Of a stretch of 64,000 nt of DNA, positions 32,469 to 45,000 are shown piece after piece; position 1 is the stretch's first letter; each line of letters opens with the position of its first letter. The position numbers and the translations under genes were made by a program. Source of the DNA: Diphasiastrum complanatum (Eukaryota > Streptophyta > Lycopodiopsida > Lycopodiales > Lycopodiaceae); NCBI GenBank assembly GCA_029204225.1, contig CM055111.1, positions 43,156,815-43,220,814 of the forward strand. Direction: 5' to 3'. The notes under the pieces are model-generated. The model had not been told where the DNA came from. It did not search any database and worked only from the letters and a program-made list of their open reading frames with translations.

Positions 32469-32699
32469 ATTTTGCGATTCACTGCTGCAACTATGATATA
32501 TTCATATTCAATGCTATTTGTTTCCTAATTCAATATTTGTAGGAACTTTGAACTATACGGTTGAGTAAAGGATAAGACGCATCATTCTTTGAAAAGCTTG
32601 AAATCAAAAGTAGAGAAATATGATAAGAAAAAAAACAAAAATGCGAATGTTGTTGCTTTGATGCTACTAATCCCTTTCGTCAAAGGGTAGGTCTTCCCT

Positions 32700-32760
32700 T
32701 GGGTAAGATCTCAAGGCCCCCTATATAAAGGGCTGATTCTTCCAGCCCTTACAACAAAGA
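32700..32760 (+). promoter_or_regulatory. Candidate TATA promoter in intron 3
   Basis: CCCCCTATATAAAGGGCTG is a strong plant TATA box, with a plausible start about 30 bp downstream (CTTACAAC). It resembles a retroelement or pararetroviral-type promoter, but no coding region or LTR edge accompanies it. Confidence 0.3.
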
Positions 32761-33756
32761 CATTAAAAGAAAAGGTCAGCTGACCCCTTCAACAAAAGGA
32801 TTTTCTTGTTTTGTAGCCTTATGTTTCACTCCTTGCAACTTAGATTTAGCTTTCTAATGTGTTCCAGCGTGCTATACCCACATACATGAAAAATTGCTTA
32901 TTCCTTCATTGTTTGCCTCGTATTGCCTTAGTCAGTGAGCAGTGGACTACTCCGCCAGCCTTGTTCAGATAAACCTTGGTCACGGTCCTATCTAAGTATG
33001 TACTTGAAAGAAATTGCCAAGGTCTTTAGAAGCTATTAAATGTGGATGACCTGATGTTGTTTCTTTTGAAGGTTCTTTTGCACAAAACTTGGTATGCCCA
33101 TCATCTATTCGATAAGAGGTAGCCAATAATGTATTAGTTTCAAAATCTAACAATTGTAAAGAAGATTAGAGCAATAAGATGAAAATGAAGCTTTTTTTTC
33201 TTTCGAAACTCGTTCTTTTGGAACCAAATTATACAAGTGCTCATTGTAGATGGATCTATTACATTTGGAAATCGTGGCACCTACCGTCTCTGTGTTCTGG
33301 AAGTGTTCGGACACCAAGATAAGTATGGAGTATCACATATGACTATAAGGGACAACACAAACTAAACTTACTAAAGTCTCCATATAACGTTTGCCAAGTA
33401 AGAATATTTTATGAATATCAATGAGATTAGAATAAGATGAATAATTGACCTTCTGTTTAAAGGAGTCGCATTAAGTCTCTTTCAAGTAACTTAATCAAGT
33501 GTGGTGTGACAAGAAAGTTTTCCTATTTATAGTCTCACAGAGCTACCTAGGGTTGGGCGAACCCTGATGAGTGACCAGATACTTGCGTGCTACTACTAGT
33601 GGCTAATGTCTTCAAAATTGGGCTTAGTTGACCAATAAATAATCTCCGAAATGAACTTGATATTAAGTAGTACTTTCTCGATCAAAATGAATCAACTAAA
33701 TTCCAAGCATGCTCAAATGTCAATTATGTCGTTATTACATTCCCATGATTGCAACC
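32761..33756. other. Unassigned intron sequence
   Basis: No conserved frame or clear repeat edge recognised. Confidence 0.4.
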
Positions 33757-33905
33757 ATAGAAGCACGCTCTGGAACATAACGTGTCTCAGAATGATGTTA
33801 TGTTTCGAAGCATGACCTACATTTTTTATTTATTTTTCTTCTGAAAGCGGTTTTAAGCATGACCTACATTTTTTATTTATTTATCTTCTGAAAGCCGTTT
33901 TTTTC
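33757..33905. repeat. Possible partial TIR end plus a 50-bp tandem duplication
   Basis: CATAGAAGCACGCTCTGG begins like the E-family ends and is followed by a GAACATAAC/GTTATGTTTC inverted pair. Right after it, AAGCATGACCTACATTTTTT...TCTTCTGAAAGC occurs twice in tandem. No matching right end was found. Confidence 0.45.
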
Positions 33906-34191
33906 AGAAAAAAGAATTTGTAAAGTTTTTCTAGACATTAGGGAATGATAGTGGGTTTCCTTAAATTGATTATTTAGACCTAAAAATTATATTCATACAT
34001 AAAAAAAACACATGATTCATGCATATGCTACTTTTGGTTACTATCAAAGCTTCAACTCTATTTTGATAGTGGTTAAACTAAGACACTATGGTATATTGCT
34101 AGAAAAGAAATGTTAAAACTCTTGACTCAGATCAGCTTTATGTTAAAGGTTGCTCATATGGTATTGCTTGTCAAAAGCAATTGTTGATTAT

Positions 34192-34599
34192 TGAACTGTG
34201 GGTCTGGGAACCGTGGGTTCTGGGAACCGTGGAAGGAACCGTACCACGGTTCCTTGAACCGTGGTACGGTTCATGTAAAAAAATAATTAATGAATTTTTC
34301 TAAATTCCCCCCCAAAACCCCTCAAAGCTAGTTTTTGTCCCTCTCTCTCTTTGTCTCCCTCTCTCTTATCAATTTGGGAGATTAAATCATTTGAAGTAAA
34401 TAATCTAGGTAGGGAGAATCTGCTTTTTCTGAAAAAAAATTGGCATTTTTTTAGCATTTTTTTGGGCTATTTTTGGGGGCTGGGACAAAAAAGAAATTAA
34501 TATATTAATTAATTATTCAGTGCAGTTCACCACGGTTTTGGGCAAAAATTTTAAAGAACCGTACGGTTCTCAGAACCGTGGTGAACCGTTAACGGTTCA
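34192..34599. mobile_element. MITE-like element E5 (408 bp)
   Basis: Ends TGAACTGTGG and ACGGTTCA are inverted copies. The flanks TTGATTAT and TTGATTCT match 7 of 8, suggesting an 8-bp target duplication. Both arms are made of GGAACCGT / ACGGTTCC units in both orientations. The middle is A/T-rich with no genes. The arm style is the same as E1-E8 but the motif and outermost bases differ. Confidence 0.75.
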
Positions 34600-34607
34600 T
34601 TGATTCT

Positions 34608-35868
34608 ATGCATTTAATGTTCAATTCCAATCTCATTCACTTTACGAAATAATTTCATTTACTTTAGATTCAATGTTTGTAAATGATCCATATCTTGAAC
34701 GTAAAGTTTTGCGTCCCCAAGATCCCAAAAGAAGTCAGCTTGTAAAAACATGATCTTAATTTGTTTTTTGAGAAAGAATATTTTTTCAGAGTAAATTTTA
34801 AAAAATATATATTCTGAACATTCTCTACAGAACACATTTTGTTCCCTTTTTAACCCTTTTGATTCAAAACAGGTATCTATAATTGCAACTCAGAATTGTT
34901 TTTCCAATTTTATTTCTGGGTGCAACGACTAGCATCGAGTGTTGTATTCCCCTTCAAAGAGAATCTTATGCCACTTTAGTAGTGCAATGTAAAGAACATA
35001 TCACATTTTCAGCCTCAACTGCAGGGAGATGTACACCCCAAGCTATATTGTGAGGATTCAACCTTATGGTGGGCAGGTCGTTAAAAAGAAAAGGGAACTC
35101 TTATTAGAGCCCTTGCTGGCATCTTTGTATTCAGCCATGTTATCGTCCACTGCTAGGTCTTGGTTCGGGAATATTAACTTGATTCTATTTCGATGCACCC
35201 AAAGATATATTTTGATGGTTCAACCTTATAGTTTATGCCCTATAGTAGGAGAAAGGTCTTAATTACCATTGTGTGAAAATGTAAATTTGCTATATGTGAC
35301 AAGACTATGAAAGCTTGGTAGTTTGCCATCTCACGTTGGCTTAGCATTGTTGGCTCTTGGCCTTGCCAGCACTCTTTAAAGAATTGTTGCCTCCTACAAC
35401 TATGTTAATGAAAACGGAAGTGAGATACTAGGGCAACACCAATTGAATGTTGAGAAGTCAATTTTGTTGCTCTAAAACTTTCCAATTTTAACTATTTAGC
35501 TCTTAACTAGCATTTATCAATCTTTTTACAATTTATTTGGATTGCGTTTTATTGTCATTTTTTTTGACGTGATTCAAATACATGCTCATTGGATAGTCAC
35601 ACCAAAGCTGGTGAAACTGTGTATCCTAAATTTAGAGCCTGTGCATAATAGGATTTATGCAGGAAGAACTGTTTGCCACATGGTAGATGTGATTTCTCAC
35701 AGGTTTTGGATTTAATGCTCGTGCTTCTCTCCTATGTGAATCTTGATTTGTTATCTGTTTTTGTTTTCATATTGCAAAATGAATCATGCTAGCGATACAA
35801 GTAGAACAGATTTTAAACTTTCTAGCTATATGGGAAGTGGTCCTAGTAATTGACTGTTTGATTGACAG
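34608..35868. other. Distal part of intron 3, no recognised element
   Basis: Ends in a pyrimidine-poor but usable acceptor (ATTGACAG). Short frames only. Confidence 0.4.
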
Positions 35869-36010
35869 GTTTTGTATGGTTTATTCTTACCCTGAAAAAG
35901 GGTATGTACAAATATCAATTTGGCCAATATGCTTGGACACATATGATTCTATTTGTAGTCTTCGCTCAGTCATCTTTCACAGTGGCAAACATATTTGAGG
36001 GCATCATCTG
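35869..36010 (+). CDS. CDS1: Phosphatidate cytidylyltransferase, exon 4
   Basis: It completes the Gly codon split by intron 3 and reads [20 protein letters not shown], then [20 protein letters not shown] and IFEGII, ending with two bases of a Trp codon before donor GTGAGT. This corresponds to the [20 protein letters not shown] block of plant CDS enzymes. 142 bp, no stops. It is an island between two very large introns. Confidence 0.95.
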
Positions 36011-36179
36011 GTGAGTCTCTCCTCCAAAGCATTTTGTGCGATTAAGTTTTGTGATGTATTTTGGTAATTTTCTACCTTACTAATATTGTGCTGGTTTAGT
36101 ATCACATTTAACCTTGAAGTTGCATGAATAACACTTACTGCTGCAATGGTCAAGTACACTCTGCAGTTTTCCATATGAT

Positions 36180-36428
36180 AGCCCACTCCACTCCCAAGCA
36201 TCGTTTCTCACTACAACTCTTCATGCCACTGCTTCCATGGCTTCAAACATCGAAGATACTCCACACATCCTGCTGACAGGGTCCCTAGGCTGTGTTAGGC
36301 CCGCCATGACTATGGTCCGTGTCGGGGCACACTACTCACACTATCTTGCCCTGTTGGACACGCCCCTGACTGTGGTATCTGACCTCCTGAGTTCCCTAGG
36401 GTTCGGCACTGGTTACAAGCTTGTAACA
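36180..36428 (-). repeat. Gypsy C 3' LTR, outer part
   Basis: On the minus strand a purine tract (GGGAGAGGGAG) precedes TGTTACAAGCTTG at 36428, the usual 3' LTR start. The LTR continues toward exon 4, but its far edge cannot be placed without a partner. Confidence 0.6.
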
Positions 36429-37232
36429 CTCCCTCTCCCTCAAGAACCGTCTTGGTCCTCTAAGACAAAGTTTGGAAAAACCTTGCGAAGGACGCTGCCT
36501 TTTTCTCAAGTGGCATTCTCAACAGGCTGATCGTTCCACTTGATTAGATATTCTTGGTATAGAGTATGACGAGTCTGCGTCTCTCTACTACCAAGGATCT
36601 CCTCTGGTTCATGTGGAGGTTGCTGAGAATCCAATGGGAGAACTAGAACACTGTCCCCTATCAGATTTTCAGATCTGGTCAAGGCTTTTCGTAACTGGCT
36701 TACATGAAAGACTGGAAAAACCTTACTGCTGCGTGGGAGTTCTAGTTCATAGGTGACCTCGCCTAGTCTCCTACTAATGGTAAAAGGACCACAATACGTA
36801 GGAGACAACTTAGCACACACTCCTGATTTGAGGGTTTTAGAGTCAACTGGGACTTGTAGAAAGACTTTCTCACCAGCGGAGAACTGCACATCCCGTCTGT
36901 GTGGATCTGCATAATGCCTGGCTCGATCCTGAGATTGCCTAATGCTACGCTTAGCATGTTCTATCATCTGGTTTAGGTCTTCTAAAAAGTTTTTGGCTGC
37001 TTCAACTTTTTCTTGTTTAAACCCTACAGCTCTGGGTGAGCGTGGCTGAAAACCGTACATCAGCATAAATGGGCTGTATCCCATAGCTGAATGTTTGGTA
37101 CTGTTATAAGCAAACTCTAATATCAAGAGATACTCCTCCCAATTAGTCTGCCTTTTGCTGACGTATGCACGAAGCATATCCTCCAGCACCTGATTTACTC
37201 TTTCTGTTTGACCGTCTATCTGTGGATGGTCG
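36429..37232 (-). pseudogene. Gypsy C integrase C-terminus and chromodomain
   Basis: The minus-strand frame from 37189 has the late integrase core (EEYLLILEFAYNSTKHSAMG, YSPFMLMYGFQPRSP), the C-terminal GPF.I..R....YEL part, HVSQLRKAL, and a chromodomain ending YLIKWNDQPVENAT, where the expected Trp is a stop. It starts exactly at the copia LTR at 37233, so the copia element interrupts it. The rest of this gypsy is not found on the far side. Confidence 0.88.
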
Positions 37233-37698
37233 TGTTACGAATTAATGTTTATTTGACACCCCTTAATGATAGTTTGGCCATGCGTGCGTGCTATTTTTAG
37301 GGGCCATTACTATTTATAGCAAGTCATATTTTAGGGACATTACTACTTATAGTAAATTCGTTTTTTAGTCATGCATGTAGGTGGGTGCACTACTGCTAGA
37401 ATAGGATTTGCTTTTATCACTTAGAAACTCATCTTGGGTGTTTACCCAATATAGGTAGTAATTATAGCAATTAGCTTTTTGTCTTTTGCTATTTACTTTA
37501 GGCTCATTAGCTTTTATCAATCATTAGAGAAACTATCTAAGAAGGCTGGTGCCCCACCACAATTATTCCATTCAATTCTATTAAGCTAGAGCAATTGCTC
37601 AATTCTCCTATGATCAAAATTCTCTCTATGCTTGGGTTTTGTGTGAGTGCTAGTAGGACTAGTATCTCCATCTAGAATTTGTATCACAAATTCTGACA
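37233..37698 (+). repeat. Copia 1 5' LTR
   Basis: 466 bp from TGTTACGAATT to ATTCTGACA. The primer site follows immediately. The start abuts truncated gypsy C integrase. Confidence 0.85.
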
Positions 37699-37710
37699 TG
37701 GTATCAGAGC
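37699..37710 (+). other. Copia 1 primer-binding site
   Basis: TGGTATCAGAGC, the standard plant copia PBS for initiator Met tRNA. Confidence 0.92.
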
Positions 37711-37889
37711 AGGCTCTTTGGTGAGAGAGAGAGTTTGTATTTGCAGGTGTGCAATCAGATTGGAGGAGCTGAAGCTGCATGTGGAGTCAACGTTGTTAGG
37801 AAAACAATGGGAATCTTCTAGGAGAAGATTGACGGAAAGTTACTGGTTGTCGACAGATCTGAATCAGAATTTTTCTGGTTGTTGCTAGT

Positions 37890-38275
37890 TTTCTAGTGCA
37901 GGTCACATCTGGAGCAGGTACATCTGAGGAAGGTAGTATTTGAACAGGTGACTTCTGAGACAGGCAGATCTGAACAGGTGTTTTTCAGGTTCATGCACAT
38001 CTAAACAGGCACGTCTGAGGGCAGCAGTACCTGGTGCAGGCACTTTCGAGGGCGGCAGTAGCTGGGGAAGGCACTGCTGGCCCAACAGGCAGCATCTGAG
38101 GTAGGTGGACCTGGTGCAGGCCTGCACAGCAGCTGATAAGGAAGGCAGTACCTGGTGCAGGTGGTAACTGAGCAGGTGCAGGCTCAGACAGGCTATACCT
38201 GGGACAGGTGATATCCAGGACAAGTCTGAATCAGGGCAGGTGATATCGAGGGAAGGCTGTTTCTAGACATATTTG
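37890..38275 (+). repeat. Degenerate CAGGT-rich leader repeat of copia 1
   Basis: Between the primer site and gag, units of about 18-25 bp with a CTG.(G)CAGGT..CATCTGAG theme are repeated many times. The copia 3 leader at the right window edge has a related repeat. Function is unknown; RNA packaging or dimerisation could be considered. Confidence 0.75.
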
Positions 38276-38333
38276 ATTGTGAAACTAAATTCAGGTTGCT
38301 GAGATTTGTTACTGATCAGTATAATGGCACGTT

Positions 38334-40346
38334 GTGTTGCCGGAATCTAGCAAGCTAGATGGAACGAACTGCAGCATATGGAAGTTCAAGATGCAAAATA
38401 TTCTCCAAGACAAAGAATATTGGGAGATCGTCACAGGTGTTGAGATACCTCCTACCACTAACAGAGAGTTGCGGGAGTATCAGAAACATAGAAGAAAATC
38501 TGATCATATCATCAACTTATCAGTTAAAGATATGATTATACCTCATATCAGAGATGCTGCTGGACCCAAGGAGGCTTGGGATATACTGAAGAACTTGTAT
38601 GAGACGGTAAATCAGTCACGGATCTTGTTCTTGACTAATAAGCTTCACACGTTGAAGATGGGTACAGGTGAATCAATAACGGACTACTTTACTCGAGTGA
38701 AAGATCTGAGAGGGCAACTTATTGTAGTTAGAGAAAGTGTTCAAGATTCAGTATTGGTATCCATTGTACTTAATAGTCTACCTTTGGCCTATCAGAACTT
38801 TGTAATGATGCTATCGTTAAGAGAAACGAGGCCTTCTTTCGATGAGCTAAATGCCATCTTACTACAGGAAGAAATGAGACGACAAAATACTGTCAACAGG
38901 GGCGATTTCAAGGAACAGACATTCCTGGCAAAGAAGCAAGAGCAAAGTTCCAAGAAGGGTGGCAAAGGGAAGAAGAAGAAGAAAAAGCAGCAAGATATGG
39001 AGGAGAATCAATCAAATCGGTTAGAAGATGGAAAGAAAGTGGTTCGAAAAGGAAAGTGCTTCATTTGCAAAAAATCAGGACATTATGCAAAGGAGTGCTG
39101 GCACAACAAGTTCAAGAAAAAGCAGGATGGAAATTTCGCTAAAGATGAAGAAACTTTTAATACAAAATTGAGTGCTTTAGATCTTGAAGATTATGAGTTG
39201 TTTTTGGCATTGACATCTTCTGGTAGTGCCTTCTCGAAGGAAGAAGACTATTGGTTTATTGATTCAGGAGCTTCTAAGCACATGACACCTAGGCGAGACT
39301 GGCTATCTAATTTTCAAAAATTAGATGATGGGTCAAATGTGAAGTTGGGAGACAACTACACATATGATATAAAGGGAGTTGGAAAAGTACAAGTACAACT
39401 CCCTTCAGGGAAGATTGGAAACATAAAGGATGTGCTTTATGTACCAGTAATCAAGAAAAACTTGCTCTCAGTATTAGCTATTGCAAAGCAACACATGGTG
39501 GTGCAATTTGATGAACAACGGTGTCTCATCAAGAGGAAAAATGATGAAGTAGTAGCTGAAGGCATACTTGCAGGGCGGTTGTATAAACTTCAAGCTCAGG
39601 TGGTGGATCATCATGCAAGTGTTGCGGATACTGAATCATTGAGTAAGTTATGGCACGAGAGGTATAGACATCTGAATTACAAAAGTCTACAAGTCTTAAG
39701 GAAATTTAACATGGTTACAGGTTTACCTCAAGTCGTTTCTGATCACAAGGTTTGTGAAGGCTGTGTCTTAGGCAAGCATCATATGAAGAAATTTTTGCCT
39801 AGTACATTCAGGGCGAAAAATGTTCTAGAACTTGTTCATACAGATTTGTGTGGTCCTATGAAGACTCAATCTTATGGGGGAGCAAGTTACTTTATGGTCT
39901 TTGTGGATGACTATTCTAGGAAGACATGGATCTATCTTCTGAAGAATAAGGGTGAAGCTTTCAAATATTTCACATGGTTTAAGACACAGGTGGAGAAAGA
40001 AACGGATAGACAAATTAAGATACTTCGCTCGGACAAAGGGGGAGAGTATCTTTCTACGGAATTTCAGGTGTTTTGCAAGGATCATGGTATAAAGAGACAA
40101 TTTGCAAATATGGACACGCCTCAACAAAATGGAGTTGCGGAAAGAAAGAACCGGTCGATAGTGGAAACTGCGAGGAGTATGCTCAAGAGTAAGAATCTTC
40201 CAAATATGTTTTGGGGTGAAGCAGTTAAGACGGCGGTTTATCTTCTGAATCGAAGTCCTACAAAGGTTGTAGAGAATCGAACTCTAGAGGAAGCTTACAC
40301 GGGATGTAAGTCATTTTGGAAGTATTGCTTATTCTCACATACCTAA
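38334..40346 (+). pseudogene. Copia 1 gag, protease and integrase
   Basis: The frame has gag (LPESSKLDGTNCSIWKFKMQ, GESITDYFTRVKDLRGQL), CCHC knuckle CFICKKSGHYAKEC, protease WFIDSGASKHMT, gag-pre-integrase (NIKDVLYVPVIKKNLLSV, LWHERYRHLN) and integrase (VHTDLCGPM, FVDDYSRKTWIYLLK, RSDKGGEYLS, TPQQNGVAERKNRSIVETAR). The family start codon seen in copia 3 is not in frame here. A short deletion and frameshift at about 40305 ends it early. Confidence 0.92.
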
Positions 40347-40362
40347 GGATTCAAGGAGCAAA

Positions 40363-42072
40363 TTGGATTCTAAGGCGACCAAGTGTTTATTTCTTGGTTA
40401 TGATAATCAAGAGAAGGGATACAGGTTATATGACTTGGATGGTAAAAAAATAATCATAAGTGGGGATGTAATCTTTGATGAGGAGGCAACTCATAAAGAT
40501 ATAGAGATATATTTTGATGGTGGAATCCCTATATTATGTGACGAGTTATTACAGGAACCTGAATCGACACATGTATCGCCTACGCCAATTCAAGAACCTA
40601 AAGTGTCTTTGGTTGAGATAGGAAAGAGGAAGGAGAGGTCAAGTATATGGGATACTTATTCACCTCCTACTTCACCAAGCAGGAAGCATCCTACATCAGA
40701 AGCTAGAAGATTGCCTAGGTGGTACTATGAAACTATCAAGGATAGTGTTATTATGGAACAAGGAGAGTCCAGAACACATGGAACTAGGAGATCAATTAGA
40801 CTTGAAAAGCAACATGAAGATCAAGATCGACAGAAGGTTCGACAAGAGGATTATCATGAAGATGGGGATGTACATTTTGCATATATGGCCACAATATTAG
40901 AAACCAAGGATCTATCTACTTTCAGAGAGGCTGAAAAAGAGGATATTTGGAGGAAAGCTATGGATGACGAGTACGACTCAATCACGAAGAACAAGACTTG
41001 GAGACTTGTTCATTTACCTACAGGTAAAAAGGCCATTGGATGCAAGTGGGTCTATAGGACTAAGTACAAATCAGATGGTTCTATAGATAAACATAAGGCA
41101 AGATTGGTGGCAAAAGGTTATGCTCAACAGGAAGGGATTGACTATGAGGAAACTTTTGCACCAGTTGCTATGAAAGATCTTGGTTCACTACAATATTTTC
41201 TTGGGATTGAGGTATGGAGAGTAGCACAGGGACTATTCATTTCTCAATTTAAGTATGCTCATGAAATTCTTGAAAAGTTTAATATGTCAGAGTGCAAGCC
41301 TATTTCTACACCATATGATAGTGGATGTAAGCTTACTAAAGCTGAGGAAGATCAGGATGTATATGAGACGTTATATAGAAAGCTTGTTGGAAGCTTAATC
41401 TATCTAACTACTACAAGACCAGATGTTGCTTATGCTATGAGTATGGTTAGTCAGTGTATGGCTAAACCTAAGCAAATTCATTGGAAAGCTGCTAAGCGAA
41501 TACTCAGATATATCCAGGGCACTTTGAGATTTGGTATTCTCTATGGTAGACAGGATGATTTGAAGTTACAGGGATATGTGGATGCTGATTGGGCTGGAGA
41601 TGCGGAAGATCGAAGATCTACTACAAGTTATGTTTTTAGTCTTGGTTCTGGTGCTATCTCTTGGAGTTCCAAGAAGCAACATACTATTGCTTTATCATCT
41701 ACAGAGGTAGAATATCGAGCTACTACGAGTGCAACATGTGAAGCAATTTGGTTGCGAAGGATTCTACATGATCTACATATGGTACAAGATTGACCTATGG
41801 TACTTCAATGTGACAATCAGAGTTGTATTAAATTGGCGAAAAATCCAATTTTTCACAGCAAGACAAAGCATATTGAAGTACAACAACACTTCATCAGAGA
41901 GAAAATTCAAAGTAATGAAGTGGTGCTTATTTATTGCCTTACGGAAGAGCAAGTTGCAGATATCTTTACCAAAGGTCTTGGCAAAGAAAAATTTCAGAAG
42001 TTTAGAGAACTTCTAGGAGTAATAGATAACAATGGAGATGATAGAATATCGCCCTCCAAAAATTTCCATTAA
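40363..42072 (+). pseudogene. Copia 1 RT remnant and RNase H
   Basis: It continues integrase (SKATKCLFLGYDNQEKGYRL), then RT from WRKAMDDEYDSITKNKTWRL through ARLVAKGYAQQEGIDYEETF. At FAPVA it jumps to MKDLGSLQYFLGIEV, removing roughly a hundred codons including the YVDD catalytic box. RNase H follows (YVDADWAGDAEDRRSTTSYV, SSTEVEYRATT) and after a stop at 41791 ends with FHSKTKHIEVQQHFIREKI and DIFTKGLG. Confidence 0.92.
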
Positions 42073-42099
42073 ACTTACTGTCCCAGTCGCTAACTACGC

Positions 42100-45000
42100 C
42101 GGTGGATCATCATGATCATCATCTTCTACATCTTCGGAAGAACAAAAGAAGTGGGATAGAAGGGATGCACAAGCACATTCTGTGGTTGCTCTTGCTGTGA
42201 AAAGATCTATCTTACCTCATATTAGGTCTTGTAAGACATCTAAAAGTGCGTGGGATACACTTTATACTATGTATAGAGTCAAAAATCTAGCAAGAGTGGT
42301 GTATCTCAAAAATCAACTTTCTTTGTTGAAGATGCAAGAAGGGGATCAAGTGATCAATCACTTGACGAAGATCAAGGATCTTCGTGGGGAGCTTCTCAAT
42401 ATTGATGAGATAATTGAGGATGCTCAATTTGTTTCCATTACTCTCAACTCATTACATTCCTCTTATTTTCCATTTGTTTCATCTTTGAGTATCCTTCTTA
42501 GGGGACATCAACTCTCCTTTGATGAACTTGTTGGGCTGCTTCTTCAGGAGGAGCAAACGAGGCAAAATTTTGCGGGTGACACTCAACAAGATCAAGCTTT
42601 CTTCACGAAAGGCAAGGGCAAAGGCAAGTCAAAAGGAAAGGGAAAGCCTCCTTCTAAGGATGAGCAAAAGCCCATTGGAGGTCAAGATGTCAACACTCAA
42701 AAGAAGAAAGGGAAGTGCCATCAAGGATTGTAAGAAGAAGCTTGCGAAAGAGGAGAGTAAAGGAATTGATACTAGTGCTTCACTTGCTACTTTGGAGCAA
42801 GAGCTTGAAGCTAGTGGTGATCTCTTTAACCAAGACTATGCTTTTGTGTCTAATATTGCTTCTACTAGTACTTCTACATCTATAAGGAATTCAGATTCTG
42901 TTTTGCAAGTTGCTGATTTTCAGCCCATTGAGTGGGTGATTGATAGTGGTGCTACTCGAATCATTCACTAAATTAGTGAAAGTGCAAAATGGAAGCAAGG
43001 TACAATGTGCGGATAATGCATCTTATTATATTCATGGAATTGGAATTGTAGCCATCATTCTGCCTAATGGTGAAGAAAAGTACATTAAGAATGTGCTTTA
43101 TGTTTCGAGAATCAAGAAGAATATTCTTTTGGTTTCAACTATGTTGAAGCAAGGACTAGTTGTTGAGTTCAAAGAAGATAAGTGTCTTGTCAAGGATCCT
43201 AAAAGATCTCTCTTGATTATTGTTTTGGGAACAATGCATGCTGGCTTATTCATTATGGATACCTATGAGCCACGAATTTCCTCTATATGTCTTGTGGCTT
43301 CTACATCACAATCATTGGAGTTGGCTGAATTGTGGCACGTAAGGTTTGGACATCTCAACTTTGCAAGTTTGAAGAAGTTGAAGGCATTTAATATGGTAGA
43401 AGATTTTCCTACTATTGAGCAGCCGGAAGGGCATGTATGCGAGGGGTGCATACTTGGAAAGTTTCAAAGAAAACCTTTTCCAATTGATGAAACTATAAGG
43501 GTTCTTGGTAAATTTGATTTGGTTCATAGTGATGTTTGTGGTCCAATGAGGACCGAATCCATTGGAAAGTGCATCTATTTTCTGACTTTTATTGATGACT
43601 TTTCCCGTTTTACATGGATCTATCCTATGAAGGCTAAATCGGAAGTTTTTCAACATTTCAAAGATTTTCTAGCAAAGGTGGAAAATCAGTTTGGGCATTC
43701 TTTGAAGACCCTACGCACCGACCGAGGAGGGGAATACATCAAGAGTACGTTCGGTGCATTTTTTTGAGAGAAGAGAATTCTACATCAAATGAAAACTCCC
43801 TATACGCCTCAACAAAATGGTGTTGCCGAGCAAAAGAATCGCACACTTATGGAGATGGCCGGTTGCATGCTCAAAGCAGAGGGGCTGCCTCACAAGTTTT
43901 GGGTTGAAGTGGTTATAACGGCAGCATACATAAGCAATCGTTGTCCTACTAAAGCATTGAAAGTATTAACTCCTTATGAAGTTTGGTATGGGAAGAAGCC
44001 TTCCATCTCTCACTTTCGCATTTCTGGTTGTACGGCTTATGCTTTTGTTCGGGATAAGCTTCGTACAAAGCTTGAGGATAAAGGAGTTAAATGCATTTTT
44101 GTTGGCTATAGTAGTGAAAGCAAAGGCTATAGGCTGTTCAATTTGAGCACTAACAAGATTATTGTTAGTCGTGATGTGCATTTTGATAAAAAGAATTCAT
44201 TAGATGTGGCCCCAACTCACATCTTGAAGGGGGAAAGCCCACATAGTGTGAATGTTGAAGTTTTTCCAGATCTGGTACCATCTTCTATTGCTGGAGATAA
44301 GGGGCAGCAATCAACCAGTTTCGAACTGCCCAACACCTCATCAAGTTTAGAGCCTAATGTTCATCAAGAACCGCCCATTGTTGCTCATAATCAGCCTGCA
44401 GGAACTGTTGGACAACAAAGATCAGTTTTGGAAGATCTTGGACAGCCAACTGCAGTGTCGGAAGATCTTGGACAGCAAATTGCAAGAAGAGACATGGCTG
44501 TTGGACAGCCCAAAACAGTCCCACGGTGGCCGTTGTCGACTTTGCGGGACAACAAAGTATGTTCATTTTATGATGGAAAGACACGTGCCTCTACAAAATC
44601 AGTGGACTATGCTGATTTTTCAGATTTTGCTCTTACATCTCATGGAGATGTTGCGGAAGAACCTGTTTTCAATGAGCAGGCCAAGGGAGTAAAATGTTGG
44701 GAGGATGTGATGCAAGATGAGTATGACTCACTCATGAAGAACCAGATTTGGGTTCTTGTTGATCTTCCTCATGGGAAGAAGGCGATTGGTTCTAAATGGG
44801 TATACAAAATCAAGTATAAGGCAGATGGTACCATTGAAAGGTACAAGGCAAGGCTTGTTGCCAAAGGCTATGCACAACAAAAGGGGATTGATTATGAGGA
44901 GACTTTTTCTCCTACTGCTCGGATGACTACTGTAAGGGTAGTAACCTCTTTGGCTGCCCATTCTGGTTGGCGTTTGCGGCAACTTGACATAAAGACAACA

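Larger units (their letters stand above)
9277..35868 (+). other. Intron 3 of the cytidylyltransferase gene, 26,592 bp
   Basis: It begins GTAAAC and ends TTGATTGACAG. Exon 3 ends with G and exon 4 begins GT, restoring a Gly codon. Much of the intron is transposon sequence (E1-E5, gypsy A and B, a copia LTR). Despite this the splice sites and flanking exons look intact, so the gene is probably still functional. Confidence 0.85.
37233..42075 (+). mobile_element. Ty1/copia element 1, 3' end missing
   Basis: 5' LTR, primer site, repeat-rich leader, gag, protease, integrase, RT remnant and RNase H in order. It ends just after the RNase H domain, without polypurine tract or 3' LTR, where copia 2 sequence starts. 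It is closely related to copia 3 (minus strand, 61-64 kb). Confidence 0.9.

Noticed and set aside
32700-32760. Pararetrovirus insertion
   Set aside because: Only a TATA-like promoter is present; no movement, coat or RT coding sequence of that kind nearby.
36237-36530. A + strand frame in the gypsy C LTR region
   Set aside because: Antisense to the LTR and chromodomain tail; no conserved motif.
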